A stretch of 64,000 bases of DNA from Methanothermobacter thermautotrophicus (GTDB taxonomy: Archaea; Methanobacteriota; Methanobacteria; Methanobacteriales; Methanothermobacteraceae), in NCBI RefSeq assembly GCF_014889545.1, contig NZ_QKOF01000007.1, forward strand, positions 197,718 through 261,717, read 5' to 3'. How positions within the stretch are numbered: the stretch's first letter is position 1; each line of letters starts with the position of its first letter. Below, piece by piece: positions 26,920 through 36,199 of the stretch. The position numbers and the translations under genes are program-made. The notes under the pieces are model-generated. The model was not told the DNA's origin, searched no databases, and worked only from the letters and a program-made list of their open reading frames with translations.

Positions 26920-28284
26920 ATGATCATGGACTACAGCAACATATTAAAGACCATAAAACCCGACGGTGAGGAATACCGGCGGGTCATGGAACTATCAGAT
27001 AGTCTCGTTGATTGCCTTAATGGACTCGCAGATGAATGGGGGATGGATGCTGAGGCCGTCCTCGTGGGTTCAGTTGCCAAGGGGACCTGGCTTTCAGGTG
27101 CAGCGGACATAGACATATTCATACACTTCCCACTCACGACCCCCGAGGATGAGCTCAAGGAGAAGGGCCTCAGACTTGGCTATGGATGCATAGAAAGGTT
27201 CAGTGGTGAAGCCGAGGAGAGATACGCATCCCACCCCTATGTAACCGGCCACATCGATGGCTATGAGGTGGACTTTGTGCCCTGCTACAGGATAGATGAT
27301 TCATCCATGCTAAGGTCAGCCGTTGACAGGACCATACTCCACACCAGGTACATACAGGAGAACCTCAGGGATGAGCAGAGGGATGATGTTCTCCTCCTTA
27401 AGCAGTTCATGAAGTCAACAGGTACCTACGGTTCAGAGTTCCGGGTTGGTGGCTTCGCAGGTTACCTTGCAGAGTTACTGGTGCTCCACTACGGCGACTT
27501 TGAGGGGGTCCTCCAGGGCGCCCTTGACTGGAGGCCCGGCTACATAATAGACCTTGAGGGCCACGGGACCGGGAAGGGGTTCGAGGAGCCCCTGGTGGTG
27601 GTTGACCCGGTTGACAGGAACAGGAACGTTGCAGCAGCCCTTACACTCCAGAGGATGGCTGAATTTGTAACAGCATCCCTGAACTTCCTGGGGAACCCGA
27701 AACCAGAATACTTTCAACCCCCCACCTACGCCAGAGATGCCGCTGAAATAACCGGGACCCTCAGGGGGCGGGGTTCCAGGGTCATCGTCATCTCAACGGG
27801 GGCCCCGGATGTACCCTCAGACGCCCTCTACCCCCAGCTGAGGAAGACCCTTGACTCCGTGGTTAAGAACCTTGAGGCTGAGGGTTTCTCTGTCCTGGAT
27901 GCTGATTACTGGAGTGATGAGAGCACCTCGGCATTTATGGTCCTTGAGATGGAGGTATGGGAGCTCCCCTCCTACCGGAAGAGGTATGGTCCCCCTGTAT
28001 GGTCCCGGCGACACAGGGACAGATTCCTGGGAAAGCATGAGAGGGTCTGGGTTGAGGGATCAAGACTCACCATCGAATCCCCCAGGAGGCACAGATCTGC
28101 AGTTTCATACCTGAGGGACCTGCTATCAAAGCCGGACCGGTTGAGGATGGGTAAACACATAGGTGAGGAGGTCCGGAGGGGCTTCAGTGTTGATCTCCTT
28201 GATGATGTGATTGAAGAAGCTGAACCCGGATTCCTGGAGTTCATGGATGCATTCCTGAACCCCTGGAAGGCCATTGAAAGATGA
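26920..28284 (+). CDS. cca: CCA-adding enzyme, archaeal class I tRNA nucleotidyltransferase
   Basis: 454 residues. It builds or repairs the CCA end of tRNAs. The nucleotidyltransferase motif is GSVAKGTWLSGAADIDIFIH (near residues 50-70), with a third carboxylate in VDFVPCYR. The body and tail domains continue to the usual class I length. The start is ATG 26920 or 26926; GGTGATGATGATCT precedes both. Confidence 0.95.
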   Translation: MIMDYSNILKTIKPDGEEYRRVMELSDSLVDCLNGLADEWGMDAEAVLVGSVAKGTWLSGAADIDIFIHFPLTTPEDELKEKGLRLGYGCIERFSGEAEERYASHPYVTGHIDGYEVDFVPCYRIDDSSMLRSAVDRTILHTRYIQENLRDEQRDDVLLLKQFMKSTGTYGSEFRVGGFAGYLAELLVLHYGDFEGVLQGALDWRPGYIIDLEGHGTGKGFEEPLVVVDPVDRNRNVAAALTLQRMAEFVTASLNFLGNPKPEYFQPPTYARDAAEITGTLRGRGSRVIVISTGAPDVPSDALYPQLRKTLDSVVKNLEAEGFSVLDADYWSDESTSAFMVLEMEVWELPSYRKRYGPPVWSRRHRDRFLGKHERVWVEGSRLTIESPRRHRSAVSYLRDLLSKPDRLRMGKHIGEEVRRGFSVDLLDDVIEEAEPGFLEFMDAFLNPWKAIER

Positions 28285-28318
28285 TCCGCTACCCCATCCT
28301 ATGCAGCCCCTGAACCAG

Positions 28319-28392
28319 AAAAAAACTATTCCCTCTCATCCAAGCAGCCCTGATTAACCCCCACCTGCAAAAAAACTATTCCCTCTCATCCA
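28319..28392. repeat. Duplicated 3' end of the primase small subunit gene
   Basis: A 24-bp sequence (A7 followed by CTATTCCCTCTCATCCA) occurs at 28319-28342 and again at 28369-28392, 50 bp apart. The second copy overlaps the priS 3' end and stop codon on the minus strand; the first is in the intergenic region. It is a tandem gene-end duplication like those at 2.0, 8.3 and 56.8 kb. Confidence 0.85.
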
Positions 28393-29347
28393 CAAACCTG
28401 GGGACGGCGATTTTAAGGGGGTCAAAGGTCTCTGGATTCTTAACCTCCATGCAGATCATGCTGACCTTTGAGTGGAGGGATGTTGGGAGTCTCAGTATCC
28501 TCTTGAGGTCAATGGTCACCTTGGCATCAAGCATCCTCATGTTAATCTTCGATATCCCCTTAACAAGCCTCGGGTAGACCCTTGGGCCGATCATGGCCTT
28601 GAAGTCACCCCACCTGTCCTCAAGGATGAGATCCCTGTTTTTAACCGCATCCTTAACTGTCCTTGCAGTGACATCCTCCATCTCCTCATCACCCCTCATA
28701 TGTAGAAGCACATGCCTGGCCCTCTCAGTGAATACCCTGTGATATCCCAGTGGTATGGAGAAGTGCTCCATTTCATAGGATAAGACACCATCAGTAAACT
28801 TCCTCCGCGGCTCCCTTGCACCTGCAGTGTACCTCAGTATCTCAGCCCTCACCTCCGAGCCGAGCTCCATGACATCAGGGTCAAGGACCCTCACATGGTA
28901 TCCCCTACCCGAGTAGATCACATGGATGTCGCCAAGGCCCAGGTCCCCCCTCAGGGTGTCAACCATCATGAGGACCAGCTCCCTCGCCTCATCAAGGCAG
29001 GTTGGGCATACACCATCACATTCACATGACCTCACCGGGAGGTCCTTGGCATCAACATCGAAGATGAGCTCCGACCCCTGCCAGCCCTTCCTCCTCCCGG
29101 GTTCCCTGTAGAATGCCACCGATGAGTAGGCTGCAAAGGGGAATCGGGCCCTCATGAACCTCGATAGGCTCCTCTCATCCCTGAAGACCCTGTACCTGTC
29201 ACTGGGTCCCCTTCCATTGTGGTCGAACCCGAATTCCCTCAGGTGGATGTTATCGGCTATGAATGCCGGGAGTTCCCTGACGTTCCACTCCTCACGGTAG
29301 TACCTCTTCCTCTCAAGGGGTGTTGCCGGTTCGAACAATACCATCAT
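28376..29347 (-). CDS. priS: DNA primase small (catalytic) subunit
   Basis: 323 residues. The catalytic aspartates sit in SELIFDVDAKDL, a zinc-binding knuckle in CECDGVCPTCLDEAREL follows, and YSGRGYHVRVLD and VLSYEMEHFSIPLGYHR match the archaeal/eukaryal primase family. It makes RNA/DNA primers with the large subunit encoded just upstream. Two ATGs begin the frame; the second (29344) is better spaced from the GGAGG site. The start region is partly duplicated 67 bp upstream. Confidence 0.96.
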   Translation of the reverse strand: MMVLFEPATPLERKRYYREEWNVRELPAFIADNIHLREFGFDHNGRGPSDRYRVFRDERSLSRFMRARFPFAAYSSVAFYREPGRRKGWQGSELIFDVDAKDLPVRSCECDGVCPTCLDEARELVLMMVDTLRGDLGLGDIHVIYSGRGYHVRVLDPDVMELGSEVRAEILRYTAGAREPRRKFTDGVLSYEMEHFSIPLGYHRVFTERARHVLLHMRGDEEMEDVTARTVKDAVKNRDLILEDRWGDFKAMIGPRVYPRLVKGISKINMRMLDAKVTIDLKRILRLPTSLHSKVSMICMEVKNPETFDPLKIAVPRFVDERE

Positions 29348-29421
29348 TCCTCCTTACTAACTTTATCGGGGTCCGGCATCCCCCGGACACTCCTAGTTCG
29401 AACAATACCCTCATTCCTTCC
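29329..29421. repeat. Duplicated translation start of priS in the priL-priS gap
   Basis: GTTCGAACAATACC occurs at 29329 and at 29396, followed in both copies by similar sequence (CATCATTCCTCC versus CTCATTCCTTCC), a 67-bp period with a few mismatches. On the minus strand the outer copy reads GGAAGGA then ATGAGGGTATTGTTCGAAC, a near copy of the priS ribosome binding site, start and first codons. CATCATTCCTCCTT also recurs at the end of priL (29465). This looks like duplication of a start region. Confidence 0.75.
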
Positions 29422-29466
29422 GTGAAGGAAGCCTCCTGGATACTCAACCAGAAGGGGCCTCAAACA

Positions 29467-30771
29467 TCATTCCTCCTTCTCCCCGGTTGATCTGAGCTTC
29501 CACCTCTTCCTGTTGTAGTAGGTCAGTGGATTGGAGATGCTGCTGCAGAGTTCATCCGGCCTGCAGAGGTCCGGGAGGTGTATCTTGATCTTCTCACAGC
29601 TCATGGGTGTGTACCATTTACTTTCGCCCTCATTTTCCAGTTCAGGCATGTCATGGACACCGAAGCCCAGCTTTGCAGTTATGTTCAGCTTCTCCTGCGG
29701 GTCATCCTCAAAGAGGGGTGGTTCGCATCTATCGGCGGCCTCATAGATCACGGGCAGTATCTCCCCCAGGGTTATCCCGAGGTCAGGGTCAAGGTCAGAG
29801 ACCTTCAGGGGGGTCCTGTCCCTGAATACCGAGGGGTAGAGGCGTGCATAGGATATGAAGGACGTTAGAAGGAGGACTATGGCGTCGTTCCTGTTACCAG
29901 ACTTAACCCCATCCAGTGTCCCCCTTATGCATGGTGGGAAGGCCTCCGGCACAAGTTTACCTGGCCTTGCAGATTTAACAGGCCCCCCTGTGAATGAGGT
30001 CATCGCCTCCACGGTCTCCCTTATCCTCTCTGCTGTTTCAAGTATTAGGGGGTGGACCTCAACCCTTGAACTCATCTCCCTGACCCTCCCGATGTAGTCC
30101 TCTGTCCTCTGCATTATCATGCGGGATATCATCGTCTCCCTGAGTTCAAGGCCTACGAGGATGTCGTAGAGTCTATCAGGGCTCCTGTCCCTTATGCTGT
30201 CCTGGAAGGTGGTTACGAATTCGTCCCTGTCTATTATGACCCTCCCCTGGTTGAGGATGAGGTCTGTGAGTTTCAGTTTCCCTGACCCCATGAGGTCAGC
30301 CAGCTCAGTCCACCTGAGGCCCTCTGAGCCGAGTTCATAGAGGACCTCAGCTATGATCTCCTCCCTCTCAGTCCCCAGGATGTTGAGGCGGTCCTCCACC
30401 ATGGCCCCGGCAGATTCAACCACCAGCCTGGCCTCCCTTGAGGCCTTCCTGAACCCTGCGCCGGCTGCCTGGGCCAGGACATAGAAGGCCAGAACATCGT
30501 ACTCCTCAATCTCAGGGTTCATCAGGTAAGCGTAGTCCCCGTGGTTGAAATCCTTCCTCTGCCTCCTGAGGTACCATTCCAGGCGTTTAACTGCAAGTTC
30601 AGTTATGCTGCCCGGGAGGAGTGAATTGTCTGAGAGGTTCTGTCCGCGTGTGCGCCTGGCTATCTCCATGATCCCGTCCACTGCATCTGATATGGTGTCC
30701 AGTGATCCGTAGTTCCTCACGATTTCCCTGGCATCCTCTGAGAAGGGGTTTATGAAGAGTGAAGATACCAT
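29467..30771 (-). CDS. priL: DNA primase large subunit (Fe-S)
   Basis: 434 residues. The N-terminal half is helical; the C-terminal domain carries the four cluster cysteines expected of PriL: one in FPPCIRGTLDG, one in AADRCEPPLF, and two among SCEKIKIHLPDLCRPDELC, so a [4Fe-4S] site is expected. It regulates primer synthesis and length with PriS. The gene lies upstream of priS on the same strand with a 119-bp gap that contains the duplicated priS start region. Confidence 0.93.
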   Translation of the reverse strand: MVSSLFINPFSEDAREIVRNYGSLDTISDAVDGIMEIARRTRGQNLSDNSLLPGSITELAVKRLEWYLRRQRKDFNHGDYAYLMNPEIEEYDVLAFYVLAQAAGAGFRKASREARLVVESAGAMVEDRLNILGTEREEIIAEVLYELGSEGLRWTELADLMGSGKLKLTDLILNQGRVIIDRDEFVTTFQDSIRDRSPDRLYDILVGLELRETMISRMIMQRTEDYIGRVREMSSRVEVHPLILETAERIRETVEAMTSFTGGPVKSARPGKLVPEAFPPCIRGTLDGVKSGNRNDAIVLLLTSFISYARLYPSVFRDRTPLKVSDLDPDLGITLGEILPVIYEAADRCEPPLFEDDPQEKLNITAKLGFGVHDMPELENEGESKWYTPMSCEKIKIHLPDLCRPDELCSSISNPLTYYNRKRWKLRSTGEKEE

Positions 30772-30934
30772 GTTTAATCATTATACCGGTTGGCCCATAA
30801 AGGTATCGAAGTGTTCCATCATTAACCAGGGGCCGCGTGCACCGCCGGTTGATAGGGCCTTCAGGTGCGTTTTTACCCGGATCATGGCCGCGCAGTCTCT
30901 TGCCGGGAATATGGGAGCAACGCATTGACTCACA

Positions 30935-30945
30935 TAAATTTATAT
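30935..30945 (+). promoter_or_regulatory. TATA element of metG
   Basis: AAATTTATATA lies 91-101 bp before the metG start; transcription near 30970 would give a leader of about 65 nt ending with GGAGG. Confidence 0.6.
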
Positions 30946-31035
30946 AGAAGTAAACCGTAAATTAAACTGGACCTAATTGCCTTAAATCAGCCCGTCTTAT
31001 TCTTATCTGGTTCATGATTCAAGGAGGAGTTTGAA

Positions 31036-32991
31036 TTGAGCAAAGTATTTATCACCTGCGCACTTCCATATGCCAACGGCCCAACGCATCTCGGTCATCT
31101 GAGGTCAACCTACATACCGGCAGACATATATGCAAGGTACCGGAGACTCAGGGGCGACGATGTCCTCTTTGTCTGCGCCACCGATGAACACGGGACCCCC
31201 ATAGCCGTGAAGGCAGAGTCAGAGGGCAGGGATCCCCTGGAGGTCGCCACACGCTACCATGAGATGATACGGGAGGACCTTGAGAAGTGTGACATATCCT
31301 TTGACAGCTTCACCAGGACCACAGACGAGCTCCACTATGAGATAGCCCAGAAATTCTTCCTTAAACTCTACAGGAAGGGCTTCATATATGAGAAGGACAT
31401 AAAGCAGCTCTACTGTGAGGACTGCCAGCGATTCCTCCCTGACAGGTACGTTGAGGGTACCTGCCCCTACTGTAGAAGTGAGGGTGCACGCGGAGACCAC
31501 TGTGAGGGCTGCGGGAGGCACCTTGAGCCGCTGCAGCTTGAGGATCCGCGCTGCATGGTCTGTGGTTCAGAGCCGGAGGTCAGGGACTCCAGGCACTACT
31601 TCTTCCGGCTGAGCCAGTTCCAGGATGAAATCAGGGAGTGGATCGAGGGCTCAGAGATGCCATCAAACGTGAGGAATTACGCCCTCCAGTGGCTCCGTGA
31701 GGGCCTTAAGGACTGGATACTCACAAGGGACATGGAATGGGGTGTACCTGTACCCCTGGAGGGTAACGATGGTAAGATCATATACGTGTGGGGGGAGGCC
31801 TTCCTCGGCTACATATCATCTGCAGCCGCCTGGAGCAGGAGAACAGGGCGTGACTGGAGGGAATACTGGGACTCCGGAGCCATCCACTTCATAGGAAAGG
31901 ACATAATATACCACCACGCCATATTCTGGCCTGCCCTCCTCATGGCCTATGGCTGCAGGACCCCCGAGAACATAGTAGCCGGGGAGTACCTCTCACTTGA
32001 GGGTCAGAAGATGTCCACCAGTAAAAACTGGGTGGTCTGGACATCAGACTTCCTTGAAAGCTTTGACAGGGACCTCCTGAGGTACTATCTCACAGTTAAC
32101 GCACCCCTGACCAGGGACACTGACTTCTCATGGGATGACTTCCAGAGGAGGGTTAACGATGAACTGGCCGATGTCCTCGGTAACTTCCTCCACAGGACCT
32201 TCTCATTCACAGGGAGGTTCTTTGATGGGCGGGTCCCTGGTAAAGGTGAACTTACAGTTGAGGACCTGGAATTCCTTGAATCCATCAGGGCTGCCCCTGA
32301 TGCAGTGGGTGAACTCCTGGATAAATTTCAGTTCAGGGATGCACTCATGTACATAATTAAACTTGCCAAGAAGGGTAACAAGTACTTCAATGACCAGGAG
32401 CCATGGAAGGCGGTTAAGGAGTCACCAGCAAGGGCCTCAACCTGCCTGTACCTCTGCAACCTCCTGGCAGCCAACATCGGGAAACTCCTGAGGCCCTTCA
32501 TGCCATCATCAGCCGGCAGGATACTCTCCATCATGAACCTGGAGGATGAATCCTGGGGATTCCATGAACTGGAGGAGGGGCAGGTTATAGAGAGGGCAAG
32601 GCCCCTCTTCTCCAAGATACCCGACGAGGTAATTGAGGAGGAGAAATCAAAACTCGTTGAGGAGGATGATGAATTGGAAACCGTGACAATCGACGACTTT
32701 GCAAGGATGGACATCAGGGTTGGCGTGATAAGGTCAGCCGAGAGGATAGAGGGATCAGATAAACTACTGAAACTCATGATAGATGTGGGTGAGAGGGAGA
32801 TGCAGGTTGTTGCAGGACTTGCAGAGAAATACAGCCCCGATGATCTGGTTGGGAGGAAGGTTACAGTCCTTGTGAACCTCAAACCCGCGAAACTCTTCGG
32901 TGTGAAGTCAGAGGGGATGGTACTTGCCACAGGTGACTCCCTTAACATACTTGACCCCGGGGACGCCGGAGTCGGTGAAAGGATAATGTGA
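31036..32991 (+). CDS. metG: Methionyl-tRNA synthetase with C-terminal tRNA-binding domain
   Basis: 651 residues from a TTG at 31036, fixed by GGAGG eight bases upstream and by the family start [15 protein letters not shown]. Class I signatures: PTHLGHLRS (HIGH), two zinc-ribbon cysteine pairs between about residues 130 and 178, and [10 protein letters not shown] (KMSKS). The last 110 residues form an OB-fold tRNA-binding domain ([21 protein letters not shown]). Charges initiator and elongator tRNAMet. Confidence 0.97.
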   Translation: MSKVFITCALPYANGPTHLGHLRSTYIPADIYARYRRLRGDDVLFVCATDEHGTPIAVKAESEGRDPLEVATRYHEMIREDLEKCDISFDSFTRTTDELHYEIAQKFFLKLYRKGFIYEKDIKQLYCEDCQRFLPDRYVEGTCPYCRSEGARGDHCEGCGRHLEPLQLEDPRCMVCGSEPEVRDSRHYFFRLSQFQDEIREWIEGSEMPSNVRNYALQWLREGLKDWILTRDMEWGVPVPLEGNDGKIIYVWGEAFLGYISSAAAWSRRTGRDWREYWDSGAIHFIGKDIIYHHAIFWPALLMAYGCRTPENIVAGEYLSLEGQKMSTSKNWVVWTSDFLESFDRDLLRYYLTVNAPLTRDTDFSWDDFQRRVNDELADVLGNFLHRTFSFTGRFFDGRVPGKGELTVEDLEFLESIRAAPDAVGELLDKFQFRDALMYIIKLAKKGNKYFNDQEPWKAVKESPARASTCLYLCNLLAANIGKLLRPFMPSSAGRILSIMNLEDESWGFHELEEGQVIERARPLFSKIPDEVIEEEKSKLVEEDDELETVTIDDFARMDIRVGVIRSAERIEGSDKLLKLMIDVGEREMQVVAGLAEKYSPDDLVGRKVTVLVNLKPAKLFGVKSEGMVLATGDSLNILDPGDAGVGERIM

Positions 32992-33028
32992 CTGGAAGGC
33001 CCTGTACCTTGTGTCTGGAGAATGGTAA

Positions 33029-34606
33029 ATGAATGAATCAGGTCTCATTGCAAGGTCAGAGAGGTTCCTTGAGAGTATAAGGGACAGGAAGGTTTCACTG
33101 GATGATTTAAAGTCCAGGGAAGGATTCATTGGCCTGTACACCTACCTGAGGGGGAACCTCGAGGAACTTCAGGATCTCAAGGAGGCCATGGAGCTGAGGG
33201 GGTTCAAGTACCCCTTCAGATCGATATCAGGGTACAGTAGCCAGTACTCCTCTGAAATCGCCGAGGACGTCCATGACATAAAAAGGCACGCCCAGTACTT
33301 CCGGATGAAGGCATCTGCAAAGAAGAACCTCCTTGACAGGGTGAACTCAGCCATCTCATCCCACAGGATAGCCCTTGGAAACCTTGAGGAGTACGCCCTT
33401 CTGCGGTGCCCTGACTGCTCAAGGTCCCTACGGCTCTATGAGGTTGAATACCGGGACGTGATGGATGGTGTGATGTGCCCATGCGGTTCGGGGATGATGG
33501 AGGTTGAATTCAGTGGATCCACCATCTGCCGGCCCGAAATAATACCCCACCTTCCCCTCTCAGGTGACTACATGGTCAAGATGTCAGAGCTGAGCCTCTG
33601 GGCCAGGAAGGCCTTCAAGAAGATAATGAGGCTACTGAAGAATGAGAAGAAGGGGGCTGTGAGATCAGCCACCCTCGTGATAAAGGTCCTTGAGGATGGG
33701 CGGTGGATAAGAAGGCGCATAACCATTGACAGTGACGATGACGACTATGAGAGGATGCTGAGGCAGAGGTACGGTCCAAACGTGAGGATAGAACTTATAC
33801 AGTTCCACAGGAAGAAGTCCAGCATAATAAACGACCGCTACACCAGGACGGCCCTGGCCCTTGGATACGCAGGCCTATCACATGACATAATAATGGATAT
33901 AAGGGATAGGGTCTACACTGAGAAGCTGCGGGACTATGATGCCGTTAAGAGGTACAGGAGGATACAGTTCGAGGCAAGGACCTATTCGCCTGACCTGAGG
34001 CTCTCGGAGGATGAACTGCGTGATGTGAGGATCCAGAGGATGCACACCCTCCTCCATGAGGCCGGCCTCGGGGACGCCAGCGGGAGGCTGAACCGGGAAC
34101 TCAGGGAGGACCTTGAGGTGATGGAGGAGGTTAAGAGGGAACTCTTCGGGGATGTTCCTGTTAACCTCGTCCTCTGGGACGTTGCACTCTACTACCTTGG
34201 CACATCCCTGGACAGGAGGTCGAAGCACTCAGGGCCCTTCCCAAACCTTCGGCCGGTACTTGACAGGAGCCAGGTGAGGACCTTCGATGAGATCAGCAGG
34301 GAAGCCGTGGAACTCCTCAACACCTGCTGGGATGGGGGGATGGTCTACATCGATAACCTTGGGGATGTTCTCCTTAAGAAGTTTGAGATAGAGGAGAAGA
34401 TGAAGGGACTCCACATGAAACCGAACCCCCTCGCCTTCGGTGCCGCTGTGCTCCACATGGAGGGTGGGGTTGACATTGAAACCTGCGCTGAGATCTTCCA
34501 GGTAAGGGTGGAGGAGGTTCTTGAGGAGAAAAGGAACATAGAAAACCTTGGTAAACCCTCAACTGACCGTGCGAAGATGTTCCTGAATCTCATAAAAGGT
34601 GATTGA
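33029..34606 (+). CDS. DUF530 protein with zinc ribbon and cyclin-like C-terminus
   Basis: 525 residues, a protein family found mainly in methanogens (DUF530). A long helical N-terminus leads to a zinc ribbon near residues 128-155 (LRCPDCSRSL, then VMCPCGSGMM). A basic region follows. The C-terminal part (NPLAFGAAVLHMEG, then IETCAEIFQVRVEEVLEEKR) reads like the second cyclin repeat of TFIIB/TFB, where DNA-contacting helices end the fold. A role in transcription or nucleic-acid binding is an inference. It starts 37 bp after metG and its end overlaps the next gene's ribosome binding site. Confidence 0.75.
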   Translation: MNESGLIARSERFLESIRDRKVSLDDLKSREGFIGLYTYLRGNLEELQDLKEAMELRGFKYPFRSISGYSSQYSSEIAEDVHDIKRHAQYFRMKASAKKNLLDRVNSAISSHRIALGNLEEYALLRCPDCSRSLRLYEVEYRDVMDGVMCPCGSGMMEVEFSGSTICRPEIIPHLPLSGDYMVKMSELSLWARKAFKKIMRLLKNEKKGAVRSATLVIKVLEDGRWIRRRITIDSDDDDYERMLRQRYGPNVRIELIQFHRKKSSIINDRYTRTALALGYAGLSHDIIMDIRDRVYTEKLRDYDAVKRYRRIQFEARTYSPDLRLSEDELRDVRIQRMHTLLHEAGLGDASGRLNRELREDLEVMEEVKRELFGDVPVNLVLWDVALYYLGTSLDRRSKHSGPFPNLRPVLDRSQVRTFDEISREAVELLNTCWDGGMVYIDNLGDVLLKKFEIEEKMKGLHMKPNPLAFGAAVLHMEGGVDIETCAEIFQVRVEEVLEEKRNIENLGKPSTDRAKMFLNLIKGD

Positions 34607-34610
34607 TCCC

Positions 34611-35075
34611 ATGGCAGAGAAAATTCATGTGAATCAGCCGCTGACTTCAAGGAGGATAATAGAGCTCCTTGAGAAGAACCCTGACCTCAAGGAGATCACC
34701 TGCCCAATAAGCCTCTATCACCGGACCTCAGGGAAGTACCTTGATGCCCTTGAGGAACTTGGAGTTAAGGTGAAGCCTGTTAAGAGAATGGGGAGACCGC
34801 GGAAGTACACGGATAAGGATGTTAAGCTCGTTCAGAGCCTCCTAATGGAGGGAAAAACTCCCAAACAGATCTCAGGGATTACCAACATACCCCTCAAAAC
34901 GGTGTACTACCTCAAGGGTGACATTAAACTCAAACGTGGTAAGAAGAGGAAGTATGATAAGAACACCCGCCTCAGGGTCCGTGAGATGGCCAGGAGCGGT
35001 GTGCCTGCAAGGAAAATCTCAAAGGACCTCGGGATACCCCTCAGGACCGTATACTATATCCTTAAGAATGGCTGA
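34611..35075 (+). CDS. Small protein with two resolvase-type HTH motifs
   Basis: 154 residues from ATG 34611; GGTGAT lies seven bases upstream, overlapping the end of DUF530. The second half has two tandem HTH units with the same wording: KTPKQISGITNIPLKTVYYL and VPARKISKDLGIPLRTVYYI, each preceded by a basic linker (GRPRKYTDKDV and KRGKKRKYDKNT). The arrangement suggests a DNA-binding protein that recognises two adjacent sites. It is probably co-transcribed with DUF530. Target unknown. Confidence 0.75.
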   Translation: MAEKIHVNQPLTSRRIIELLEKNPDLKEITCPISLYHRTSGKYLDALEELGVKVKPVKRMGRPRKYTDKDVKLVQSLLMEGKTPKQISGITNIPLKTVYYLKGDIKLKRGKKRKYDKNTRLRVREMARSGVPARKISKDLGIPLRTVYYILKNG

Positions 35076-35220
35076 TTAAGGCTGAGGGATGTTCCAACCT
35101 GGACGGTAAGTAAAGAGTTTGTGATACTGGAGAACGACTGGTGGAACCAAAAATGTATAAAGCAGATGCGGCTAATGAAAAATAGATTATATTCTGGTCA
35201 GATTAATCATGGTGATTTCT

Positions 35221-36192
35221 ATGATTCCAAAACTTACCCTTGAATATTCATCTGTACTGCTCGTGTCACTGATATGCTGCATAATAGCCTTCACATCCAC
35301 CTACACGGTGATGCCACGCCTCATAAATAAGCTTAAGGAGGCAAACGTTGTCGGTAATGATATACATAAGATCTCGAAGCCCATAGTGGCTGAGATGGGT
35401 GGTATCGGGATACTCTTCGGCTTCACCATAGGTATGTTCATTGGCATGTACTGCTTCCCTGAACTCCAGTACGAACTCATGGTCACCCTCCTGGTCATAC
35501 TGCTCGTCGGTATTGTTGGGATGGTGGACGACCTTGTGAGGCTCTCGTCACGTGAAAAACTCTTCCTCCTCTTCCTTGCAGGTCTTCCAATAATATGGGT
35601 CGCCCCTCCAAAGGTGGGTATACTCTACATGATCATGATGCCGGTGGCCGTTTCAATAGCATCAAATCTGACCAACATGCTGGCGGGGCTGAATGGTATC
35701 GAATCAGGTCTCGGTTCAATCGCAATGACTGCCCTCACAGCCTCATGTATAATAATGGGCAAATATGATGTCTCAATAATAACCATGGCCATGCTGGGGG
35801 CCCTCCTGGCATTCCTCATATACAACAGGTACCCATCAAGGGTCTTCCCGGGTGATGTTGGAACATTGATAATAGGTGCCTGCATAGCATCAGTTGCATT
35901 CATAGGGAGGGTTAAGATAATAGCCCTCATAGTCCTTCTGCCGAACATCATGGATGGGATTCTGAAGTTCTACAGTGCAGGTGTTGTTGAGAGGCACAGG
36001 CACAGGCCCACAGAAATTTCAGAGGACGGTAAACTCATAGCACCATCAGAGGGTTTCAACTCACTCATAAGGTGGATACTGAGAAGGCCCATGACCGAGA
36101 AGAAGGTAGTAATGATAGTGTGGTCCATAGGGATATTCTTCGGCTTCCTGGGGGTCATGCTGGCATTTATACTCCCACTTGACCCCTTCTAA
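35221..36192 (+). CDS. MraY/WecA-type sugar-1-phosphate transferase
   Basis: 323 residues with about ten membrane helices. Family motifs: KISKPIVAEMGGIGIL, the catalytic GMVDDLVRLSSREKL aspartates, NMLAGLNGIESGLG, VFPGDVGT and the cytosolic RHRHRPTEI loop. It transfers a UDP-activated amino sugar phosphate to a polyprenyl phosphate, the first committed step of surface glycan assembly, here either N-glycan or pseudomurein precursor. ATG 35221 is chosen because GGTGAT lies four bases upstream. Confidence 0.9.
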   Translation: MIPKLTLEYSSVLLVSLICCIIAFTSTYTVMPRLINKLKEANVVGNDIHKISKPIVAEMGGIGILFGFTIGMFIGMYCFPELQYELMVTLLVILLVGIVGMVDDLVRLSSREKLFLLFLAGLPIIWVAPPKVGILYMIMMPVAVSIASNLTNMLAGLNGIESGLGSIAMTALTASCIIMGKYDVSIITMAMLGALLAFLIYNRYPSRVFPGDVGTLIIGACIASVAFIGRVKIIALIVLLPNIMDGILKFYSAGVVERHRHRPTEISEDGKLIAPSEGFNSLIRWILRRPMTEKKVVMIVWSIGIFFGFLGVMLAFILPLDPF

Positions 36193-36199
36193 TCACGAC

